DNA from: AV69 sp963742315 | GTDB lineage: Bacteria > Verrucomicrobiota > Verrucomicrobiia > Chthoniobacterales > UBA10450 | Reading direction: 5' to 3' | DNA: 64,000 nucleotides | Assembly: GCA_963742315.1 (NCBI GenBank) | Contig: CAVULE010000008.1 | Location: 7,441-71,440 of the forward strand | Shown here: positions 53,911-61,445 of the stretch, piece after piece | Layout of the letters: each line of letters opens with the position of its first letter | Numbering within the stretch: the stretch's first letter is position 1 | Notes under the pieces: generated by a model | The model's input: only the letters and a program-made list of their open reading frames with translations | Told to the model about the DNA's origin: nothing | Databases searched by the model: none | Position numbers and translations under genes: made by a program

Positions 53911-56900
53911 GTGTTCGCGAGATTTTTCATCGAACGGCCCGTTCTCGCGAATGTTCTCGCTTTCGTGATCATGTTGCTCGGCGGAGTAGCGCTCTACAAT
54001 CTGCCGGTAGCGCAATATCCGCCGATTACTCCGCCAACTATTCAGGTAACGGCCAACTACCCGGGTGCTAACGCAAAGACCCTGGTCGAGACAGTCGCTC
54101 TTCCGATCGAGCAGCAGGTCAACGGTGTCGAAAACATGCTTTACATGCAGTCCACCTGCACTGCCGATGGTCGCTATACCCTGACGATCACATTTAAAGT
54201 CGGGACCGATCTCAATTTTGCGCAAGTATTAGTGCAAAATCGCGTATCGGCCGCTCTCGCCCAATTACCCCAGGCAGTCCAGCAGCAGGGCGTCGTAACG
54301 AAAAAGAAATCCACTGCCATCCTGCAAATCATCACCCTCACTTCGCCGCAGGACAATTACGACGCTCTTTTCCTTAGTAACTACGCCACACTGCAATTGC
54401 GCGACAAACTTGCTCGGGTGGACGGCGTATCTGATGTCAATGTCTTCGGTATTGGTCAATACAGCATGCGCGTCTGGCTGGATCCGCAGCAAATGCTGCA
54501 GCGTTCCCTGATGCCGAGCGATGTTATCCAAGCGATTCAGAAACAAAACGCCTTCGTCAGTGCGGGTCAAATCAACATGCCGCCTGCGCCGTCCGGCGAG
54601 GAATTCCAGCTAACGATAGATGCAAACGGTGACTTATCTACGGTAACTGACTTCGAGAACATCATTGTTAAATTTTCGCCAGATAACGGCGGACAGATTA
54701 CTCGTATCCGCGACATTGGCCGGGTTGAGCTGGGGGCACAGACCTACAGCCAGTTCTTTAAGATGGATGGCAAAGTAGCGGGAGGTATCGCCATCTATCA
54801 GCTTCCGGAAGCGAACGCGCTCGATACCGCGAAGCGAGTGCGCGCAAAGATGGCGGAACTGGCAGGGAATTTCCCGAAAGGTTTGGCTTATACCATCCCA
54901 TTCGATACCACCATCTTTGTTAAGGCTTCAGTTAACGAAGTCTATCACACCCTTTTCGCGGCGGGCGCACTGGTTTTGATTGTGATCGTCATATTTCTCC
55001 AGGACTGGCGCGCCACCCTGGTGCCGGCTACGACCGTGCCGGTGACGATCGTGGGGGCGTTTGCCGCCATGGCGTTGATGGGCTTCACGGTAAATCTTCT
55101 CACCCTGTTTGCCGTCGTGCTCGCAATCGGAATCGTAGTGGACGATGCCATCGTCGTCGTCGAAGGCACGACGCAACACATCGAGCGCGGCAAGTCTCCG
55201 AAACAGGCGAGCATCGATGCGATGAGCGAGCTATTCGGCCCGATCCTCGGCGTTACCCTGGTGTTGATGTCGGTATTTGTACCGCCCGCCTTTATGCCGG
55301 GTATTACCGGCCAGATGTATCGGCAGTTTGCGCTGGTGATCGCCGCTACTGCTTTTATCAGCGCGATCAATGCCGCCACGCTCAAACCAACGCAGTGCGC
55401 TCTATGGTTGCGGCGGCACGACCCCAGCCGCCGGCCCAACCTGTTTTTTCGAGGCTTCAATGCCGTTTACGCCCGGCTCGAAAACTTCTACGTCCGCCAG
55501 ATCCGCCGAATGGTGCGGCAAAGTGGGCGAATGACCGTGATCGGCCTTGTTCTCATCGGTCTGGCTGGCTGGGGTCTTACTCGAATTCCGACGAGCTTCA
55601 TTCCTACGGAAGATCAGGGCTACGCAATGGTTATAGTACAGTTGCCCGATAGCGCTTCGTTACAGCGCACCGAAAGAGTGATGGACACGGTGGCAAAAGT
55701 CTGCAAGCAGAATTCTGCCGTAGAACGAACAATCGCGATTGGGGGTTTATCGCCGTTAGATGGCAACGCTTCGCTCGCCAATGCCGGCATCGTTTATCTG
55801 ATGTTTAAGGACTGGAGTAAACGCGGCAAAGATCAAGATCTGCGTTCGATCTATAACTCGCTCTCTGCGCAATTGGCCAACTACCAGGAAGCGAAGACAA
55901 TGGTCATCGTGCCTCCGCCCATTCAAGGGTTGGGATTATCCGGCGGATTTCAAATGCAGGTAGAGCTGACCGACGGCTCTTCTAATCTCAACCGCCTGCA
56001 GGCGGTGACAGAGGAGATGATTGCTCAAGCGAGGGCCAGTCCGGTAATCCGCACCGCTCTGACACCGCTGCGCGCTTCAGTTCCACAGATCACCATCGAC
56101 GTAAACCAGACCCAGGCGCAATCGTTGGGAGTACTCACGGGCGATGTTTATCAGACCGTACAAACTTATCTTGGTTCGAGCTTCGTCAATCTATTCACCA
56201 GGTTCGGTCATAACTACATGGTTTATGCGCAAGCCGACGGGCCCTATCGTGTGCAGCCGGACAGCCTCAAGACCTATCACGTCCGCAGTCAGAGCGGCGA
56301 AATGATTCCGTTGGGCACCGTTGCCGCGATCACAGCGACACAAGGCGCGGCCGTTATCCCACTCTACAATCTGCTTCCTTCCGCTACGATCAACGGCAGC
56401 GCCAACGATGCCTTTAGTTCGGGCCAGGCGCTGGCAGCGATGGAAGCGATCGCGGCAAAAACGTTGCCTATCGGGATGAGTTATGAATGGACCGCAATGT
56501 CGTATCAGGAGAAACTGGCAGGCAACACTACCTGGTTCATCTTTGCCCTTGCCCTACTTCTGGTCTATTTCGTCCTCGCCGGACAATACGAAAGTTGGAT
56601 AACTCCGGTTGCCGTCATTCTTGCCGTCCCGCTCGCCCTGCTTGGAACAGTAGGTGCGCTGACCGCCCTTGGTGTGGCCAATAATCTGTACGTGCAGATC
56701 GGCCTTGTTCTGCTAATCGCACTGTCCGCCAAGAACGCCATACTCATCATCGAGCTGGCGCGGCAGGGGCGTTCTGCCGGCAAAAGTATTCTGGAGGCAA
56801 CGGTCGAAGCGTCGCAAACGCGTTTCCGTCCTATTCTCATGACGTCCTTCACGTTTATTCTCGGCGTGCTTCCTCTGGTATTTGCCAGCGGCGCTGGGGC

Positions 56901-57069
56901 GAGCGCGCGCAAGTCCCTTGGTCTGGCGGTGGCCAGCGGTATGCTGGCCTCGACTTGCCTCGCCGTTCTCTTCGTTCCCGCCTTCTATATGGTGCTGCAA
57001 CGCTGGGCGGAACGTAAACAAGGCAGTGCAGCGGCACCGGCTTTGGTGCCAACGAAGCAGTTCAAGTAA
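53911..57069 (+). CDS. RND efflux permease (AcrB/HAE1 type), second tandem copy
   Basis: The 1052-residue pump starts at GTG 53911, giving MFARFFIERPVLANVLAFVIMLLGGVALYNLPV in register with its neighbour's start; a TTG at 53887 is less likely. TM4 has GIVVDDAIVVVEGTTQHIERG and TM10 ALSAKNAILIIELARQG. It shares long near-identical blocks with the preceding pump (for example RDKLARVDGVSDVNVFGIGQ versus RDKLARLPGVGDVVVFGIGE), showing an old tandem duplication. Differences concentrate in the porter segments, which suggests different substrates. It ends the efflux run; a hairpin follows at 57083. Confidence 0.93.
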   Translation: MFARFFIERPVLANVLAFVIMLLGGVALYNLPVAQYPPITPPTIQVTANYPGANAKTLVETVALPIEQQVNGVENMLYMQSTCTADGRYTLTITFKVGTDLNFAQVLVQNRVSAALAQLPQAVQQQGVVTKKKSTAILQIITLTSPQDNYDALFLSNYATLQLRDKLARVDGVSDVNVFGIGQYSMRVWLDPQQMLQRSLMPSDVIQAIQKQNAFVSAGQINMPPAPSGEEFQLTIDANGDLSTVTDFENIIVKFSPDNGGQITRIRDIGRVELGAQTYSQFFKMDGKVAGGIAIYQLPEANALDTAKRVRAKMAELAGNFPKGLAYTIPFDTTIFVKASVNEVYHTLFAAGALVLIVIVIFLQDWRATLVPATTVPVTIVGAFAAMALMGFTVNLLTLFAVVLAIGIVVDDAIVVVEGTTQHIERGKSPKQASIDAMSELFGPILGVTLVLMSVFVPPAFMPGITGQMYRQFALVIAATAFISAINAATLKPTQCALWLRRHDPSRRPNLFFRGFNAVYARLENFYVRQIRRMVRQSGRMTVIGLVLIGLAGWGLTRIPTSFIPTEDQGYAMVIVQLPDSASLQRTERVMDTVAKVCKQNSAVERTIAIGGLSPLDGNASLANAGIVYLMFKDWSKRGKDQDLRSIYNSLSAQLANYQEAKTMVIVPPPIQGLGLSGGFQMQVELTDGSSNLNRLQAVTEEMIAQARASPVIRTALTPLRASVPQITIDVNQTQAQSLGVLTGDVYQTVQTYLGSSFVNLFTRFGHNYMVYAQADGPYRVQPDSLKTYHVRSQSGEMIPLGTVAAITATQGAAVIPLYNLLPSATINGSANDAFSSGQALAAMEAIAAKTLPIGMSYEWTAMSYQEKLAGNTTWFIFALALLLVYFVLAGQYESWITPVAVILAVPLALLGTVGALTALGVANNLYVQIGLVLLIALSAKNAILIIELARQGRSAGKSILEATVEASQTRFRPILMTSFTFILGVLPLVFASGAGASARKSLGLAVASGMLASTCLAVLFVPAFYMVLQRWAERKQGSAAAPALVPTKQFK

Positions 57070-57082
57070 CCACTGTGTAGAA

Positions 57083-57098
57083 CGGAGCAGTTGCTCCG
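57083..57098 (+). terminator. Hairpin after the RND operon
   Basis: CGGAGCA and TGCTCCG form a 7-bp GC-rich stem with a 2-nt gap, 14 bp after the stop of the last pump gene and in the convergent spacer with the Spy-like gene. No T-run follows, so it is only a possible terminator. Confidence 0.35.
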
Positions 57099-57164
57099 AG
57101 AGCGCCGGTCTTACCGCGGGCCGGATTCCCCTAAAGTTGGCGCCGAGTTGGCTAGGGCAAGCAA

Positions 57165-57533
57165 TTAGCCACCAGCCCGCTTTTTCGCCACAGCCTGCTT
57201 GATTTGCTGTTCCCGGATCGATTGCAGTTTCTGATATTGCTCAGGGGAAAGAATCTGCTGCAATTCAGGCGCCGTTTCACTATGGATCGCCCGCAGCTCT
57301 TTCATCTTCTGCATTCCGGTCATTGAAGTATTGTTTTTTATCTGCTGAATTTTGGGAGCCTCTTGCTTGAGGATTGGAATTACCTTCGCTTCCTGCTGCG
57401 GAGTAAGCTTTAACTCGTGCGCCACCGTTTCGGCCTTCTCTATTCCCTGGGCGGTCTGCGCCCGTAGAGCCGGCGTAATCGCGAGCAGGAAAAGTAAAAC
57501 CACAAAGCTCGGAAGAATGCAACGTTTGTTCAT
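57165..57533 (-). CDS. Small periplasmic Spy/CpxP-like protein
   Basis: The 122-residue protein has a signal peptide (MNKRCILPSFVVLLFLLAITPALRA) and a wholly helical mature part with two LTxxQ-type repeats: LKLTPQQEAKVIPILKQEAP and ILSPEQYQKLQSIREQQIKQ. This is the pattern of Spy, CpxP and CnrX-like proteins, which act as periplasmic chaperones or sensors. The start is ATG 57533; 12 upstream in-frame residues lack signal-peptide character. It converges on the efflux region, and no partner two-component gene is close. Confidence 0.78.
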   Translation of the reverse strand: MNKRCILPSFVVLLFLLAITPALRAQTAQGIEKAETVAHELKLTPQQEAKVIPILKQEAPKIQQIKNNTSMTGMQKMKELRAIHSETAPELQQILSPEQYQKLQSIREQQIKQAVAKKRAGG

Positions 57534-57951
57534 GCGGCCGAGTGTTGCGCGGCGGTCTCTCGCCGTCAACGATAAATCCGCTCCGAATCGCGGTGCGTGA
57601 TCATTGTAACCGAGCCATTGTCTTCCGAGCTGCTCCGGCTGCTAGCTGTCTGTGAGCAGCAGATTTCGCATCACTTGGCCTGTTTGCGAATTCATGCTTT
57701 CACATCTGACAAATCCTAGTACACAGACGCGGCCAGAGTTCGATACATTCGCTTCCAGCCCAACGACTCAAACGCTTAGTTGCAACTGGCCACCAGCTGT
57801 CCTGGCGTCTAGAGTTTCAAACCTGCGCACCGCGCAAGAGAAAGGTGGGGGAACGTGAAACGCGACAGCCTGAGCAACTCGATCTGAGCGGCCGCAAGGG
57901 CCACTCACGGATCTCGAGCGAAGCGAATTTTACCTGCGTGAAGGGGAACGA
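57534..57951. other. Intergenic region before the sigma-54 activator
   Basis: About 420 bp with no convincing complete gene. It includes a GTG at 57855 with a good ribosome-binding site (GGTGGGGG) that opens a 10-codon frame, VKRDSLSNSI, before a TGA. The protein-like sequence of the sigma-54 activator (ERSEFYLREGERLAHMG) begins in another frame at about 57916. This suggests the true start is upstream and has been broken by an indel near 57880. Confidence 0.5.
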
Positions 57952-58682
57952 TTGGCTCATATGGGGAGCTGGTCGCTGAGGTCGGATGGAATATTCGATT
58001 ATTGGTCGCCGGAGACGTTCGTTCTCTTCGGTTTCGATCCATCGGAAGGCATTCCTACATTCCCGAAATGGCTGACCGTTCTGCATCCTGACGATCGCGA
58101 TCTCTTAGCGAAAACGATCGAGAGAATATTTCGCGAGAACGTTCGCGTCGACGTGACGTATCGGGTTGACCATCCTAAACAGGGAAAACGGATTATGCAC
58201 AGCACGGGGGAGCCAGTCGTCGAGGACGGCAAGGTCACGCGATTGATCGGCAACACGCTGGATATTACCGAGCAGGAGAATGCGGCGCAGGAACTGCAAA
58301 GAAGCGAATTTTATCTGCGAGAAGGAGAACGGCTAGCACACATGGGAAGCTGGTCGCTCCTGCCGGATGGAATATTTGATTATTGGTCGCCCGAGACGTT
58401 CGTTCTCTTCGGTTTCGATCCATCGGAAGACATTCCTACACTCCCGAAATGGCTGACCGTTCTGCATCCTGACGATCGCAATCTCTTAGCCAAAACGATC
58501 GAGAGAATATTTCGCGAGAGCGTGCGCATCGACGTCACGTATCGGGTTGACCATCCGAAACAGGGAAAACGGATTATGCACAGCACGGGAGAGCCGGTGT
58601 TAGAGAACGGCGAAGTCATCCGACTGATCGGCAATACGCTGGATATCACCGAGCAGGAAAACGCCTTGGAGGAAATAAGACG
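57921..58682 (+). repeat. Tandem 381-bp in-frame duplication of a PAS-encoding unit
   Basis: Two copies, 57921-58301 and 58302-58682, each 381 bp (127 codons), are almost identical in DNA over most of their length, for example in YWSPETFVLFGFDPSE and VTYRVDHPKQGKRIMHSTGEP. Differences are mostly synonymous or conservative, pointing to a recent duplication within the sigma-54 activator gene. Confidence 0.88.
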
Positions 58683-59694
58683 TCTGAAAGATGAGCTCTA
58701 CAAAGAAAACATTGTCCTGCGCCACGAAATCGGAAGCACGTCGATGTTTGAAGAGGTGTTAGGCACTTCTTCGGCGTTGCAGACCGTGCTGGCGCTGGCC
58801 GCGAAAGTTGCGCCGACAGATTCCTCTGTTTTGATCGCGGGCGAGACGGGGACCGGAAAGGAGTTGATCGCGCGGGCGATTCACAAGAGATCGAAACGCA
58901 GCGAGCGTTCGTTCGTTGGAGTGAATTGCGCGGCGATCCCGTCCTCCCTGATCATGTCCGAATTATTTGGTCACGAAAAAGGAGCGTTTACGGGAGCAGT
59001 TCAGCGGCGGCTTGGCCGGTTTGAATTGGCCGAAGGCGGAACACTGTTTCTCGATGAAGTTGGCGACCTACCTCCGGAAACACAAATCGCGCTGCTGCGC
59101 GTTCTGCAGGAACGCGAATTTGAACGTGTTGGCGGAACCGAGATGCTGCACTGCGACGTGCGCGTGATTGCCGCGACCAATCGCGATCTTCATTCCGCGA
59201 TCGCCGCTGGTTCGTTTCGCAGCGATCTTTTTTACCGGCTCAACGTTTTTCCAATTGAATTGCCGCCGCTGCGCGAACGCAAGGAGGACATTCCGATTCT
59301 AGTCAACTACTTCGTCAATCGTTACGCGCAGAGAGCCGGGAAGAAGATTGACACGATTCGAAAGAAATCTATCGAAGCTTTACAGGAATATTCCTGGCCC
59401 GGGAATGTTCGAGAACTGCAAAATGTCATCGAACGCTCACTGATCATTGTCGATACGAACGAATTTTCAGTCGATAAGAACTGGCTTTCACACGAGTTCC
59501 AATCGAGTCAGCGCGTAGGACGAGCCAGTAGTATTTCGACCGAGCAGGAACAGATTGAAGCCGCTCTTGCGCAAACAAAGGGCAAAGTTTCCGGCCGACA
59601 AGGCGCCGCGGCGATACTCGGCATACCATCATCTACCTTGGAATCGAAAATTCGGACACTAAGGATCAACAAACACGCCTACAAAGGGGCCTAA
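57952..59694 (+). CDS. Sigma-54-dependent transcriptional activator with two PAS domains
   Basis: Enhancer-binding protein of about 580 residues. Two near-identical PAS/PAC units (residues ~1-115 and ~118-242) are followed by a coiled linker and an AAA+ domain with Walker A AGETGTGKE, the sigma-54-contacting GAFTGA in HEKGAFTGAVQ, Walker B GGTLFLDEVGDLPPE and the arginine-finger region. A C-terminal Fis-type helix-turn-helix (KVSGRQGAAAILGIPSSTLESKI) binds enhancers. The start is uncertain: similarity to PAS copy 2 extends upstream to about 57916, and an upstream GTG at 57855 would need a one-base shift. Targets are unknown. Confidence 0.87.
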   Translation: MAHMGSWSLRSDGIFDYWSPETFVLFGFDPSEGIPTFPKWLTVLHPDDRDLLAKTIERIFRENVRVDVTYRVDHPKQGKRIMHSTGEPVVEDGKVTRLIGNTLDITEQENAAQELQRSEFYLREGERLAHMGSWSLLPDGIFDYWSPETFVLFGFDPSEDIPTLPKWLTVLHPDDRNLLAKTIERIFRESVRIDVTYRVDHPKQGKRIMHSTGEPVLENGEVIRLIGNTLDITEQENALEEIRRLKDELYKENIVLRHEIGSTSMFEEVLGTSSALQTVLALAAKVAPTDSSVLIAGETGTGKELIARAIHKRSKRSERSFVGVNCAAIPSSLIMSELFGHEKGAFTGAVQRRLGRFELAEGGTLFLDEVGDLPPETQIALLRVLQEREFERVGGTEMLHCDVRVIAATNRDLHSAIAAGSFRSDLFYRLNVFPIELPPLRERKEDIPILVNYFVNRYAQRAGKKIDTIRKKSIEALQEYSWPGNVRELQNVIERSLIIVDTNEFSVDKNWLSHEFQSSQRVGRASSISTEQEQIEAALAQTKGKVSGRQGAAAILGIPSSTLESKIRTLRINKHAYKGA

Positions 59695-59990
59695 CGATCA
59701 CGAATTCGCGAAGCTCGGATAGACGATGGCGAACAATTTCAGTCATCGAAGAAGCCGTACAAGGAGCTTCGGCTCGGCGGAAGTGCTGACGCGTGCCGCG
59801 ACCTTCGCGTTCAGCACCGGCAACTTGGCCTGACCGTGATGTGGGGTCACACGGTTCAACTCATCTCCACTTCGGCCGGGCACGCGGTGATGGGATGCGT
59901 GTTTCCTAAAGCGACACACCTGGCTCTTCGGAGATCGAACGCTCGTCTCCACGATGATGACGACCCTCAGAACATGCAAAAACAGGTTTC
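59695..59990. other. Intergenic region without recognised genes
   Basis: About 300 bp between the activator stop and the end of the minus-strand hypothetical gene. Short open frames on both strands here show no family similarity, signal peptide or ribosome-binding site. Confidence 0.4.
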
Positions 59991-60410
59991 CTATGGTTCA
60001 AGCTTCTGCGCTGCTGCCTCTAACTTTGTGGGCGTTGCAGGGTTTACGCGTTCTCCATTGAGGAACCGCTCCGTCGCATGTTGCGACGCTGCCGATTCTG
60101 GCATCAGCTGCCGCAGACCATAGCGTCTAGCTTTCGCAATAAGGGCAGGGTCGCCCTCCGTCCAGAGCCGTACCGAAACCGGCCCACTGTTTTCAATATT
60201 CGCAGGGTCTTCTCCCTCTTGTACTCTTCGTTCGACTTCTTTCCCTGTGTATACAAATGGAAGCATGGCTGCAACCGGGCGACGCACCAGGAGTCCGCGC
60301 GTGTATTCGTGCCACGGCGCGTTGATCGGGTTGTGAATCGGATGCAGGAGCTTTAATATATGGACCACACAGAATGACGTTCTTGATTGAGGACGAGTAT
60401 GTCTTGGCAA
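59991..60410 (-). CDS. Hypothetical protein, helix-rich C-terminus
   Basis: No family was recognised. The frame gives up to 139 residues; the second half looks protein-like, with GPVSVRLWTEGDPALIAKARRYGLRQLMP and AASQHATERFLNGERVNPAT, resembling the short helix-turn-helix-like tails of replication or regulatory proteins. The first part has HPIHNPINAPWHEYTRGLLV. The start is uncertain because the ATG at 60410 would overlap the start of the plus-strand lectin-like gene by 12 bp; internal GTG codons near residues 15-16 are alternatives. Confidence 0.45.
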   Translation of the reverse strand: MPRHTRPQSRTSFCVVHILKLLHPIHNPINAPWHEYTRGLLVRRPVAAMLPFVYTGKEVERRVQEGEDPANIENSGPVSVRLWTEGDPALIAKARRYGLRQLMPESAASQHATERFLNGERVNPATPTKLEAAAQKLEP

Positions 60411-61445
60411 CCGTTTTTCAGAATCGACGCCGGTTTCGCGACGACCGCGGGAACCTCAGTCGGTGCGATCGCGCGCTACCCTCATCACATGGACCTGTTT
60501 GTCACAGGTAGCGACAACGGAGTTCATTCGGCTTATTGGGACAGCGCAAGCGGTTGGTCATCGTTTTTCAGAATCGACGATGGTTTCGCGACAACGGCGG
60601 GAACCTCAGTCAGTGCGATCGCGCGCTACCCTCATCACATAGACCTGTTTGTCACAGGTAGCGATGACGGAGTTCATTCGGCTTATTGGGACAGCGCGAG
60701 CGGTTGGTCATCGTTTTTCAGAATCGACGATGGTTTCGCGACAACGGCGGGAGCCTCAGTCACCGCCATCGCGCGCAACCCAGAACACATAGACCTGTTT
60801 GTCACAGGTAGCGATGGCGGGGTTCATTCGGCTTATTGGGACAGCGCGAGCGGTTGGTCATCGTTTTTCAGAATCGACGATGGTTTCGCGACAGCGGCAG
60901 GAGCCTCAGTCACTGCGATCGCGCGCAACCCAGAACACATAGACCTGTTTGTCACAGGTAGCGACGGCGGAGTTCATTCGGCTTACTGGGACAGCACAAG
61001 TGGTTGGTCATCGTTTTTCAGAATCGACGCTGGTTTTGCGACAGCGGCAGGAGCCTCAGTCACTGCGATTACGCGCAACCCAGAACATATAGATCTGTTT
61101 GTCACGGGCAGCGATGGCGGAGTTCATTCGGCTTATTGGGACAGCATACGCGGTTGGTCATCGTTTTTGAGAATCGACGCTGGCCTCGCGACAACGGCGG
61201 GAGCATCAGACTACGCGATCGCGCGCAATCCTTATCACATAGACCTGTTTGTCACAGGTAACGATGGCGGAGTTCATTCGGCCTACTGGAGCAGCCCAAG
61301 GGGTTGGTCATGGTTTTTCAGAATCGACGCTGGTTTCGCGACGATAGTGGGAGCCTCAGTCACCGCCATTGCCCGAAACCCCTATCACATAGACCTGTTT
61401 GTCACAGGTAGCGATGGCGGAGTTCATTCGGCTTACTGGAACGTT
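60399..61445 (+). repeat. Seven tandem 150-bp repeats coding a lectin-like propeller
   Basis: Seven in-frame copies with an exact 150-bp (50-residue) period. Each carries FFRIDAGFATTAGASVTAIA-like, then HIDLFVTGSDGGVHSAYWDS-like sequence. The DNA is highly conserved between copies, especially 2-5, which implies recent amplification or gene conversion. Seven units fit the blades of a seven-bladed PLL/PHL-type lectin propeller. Confidence 0.85.

Noticed and set aside
60399..61445. 150-bp direct repeats considered as a CRISPR or satellite array
   Set aside because: Repeats are contiguous without unique spacers, keep the reading frame and encode propeller blades.
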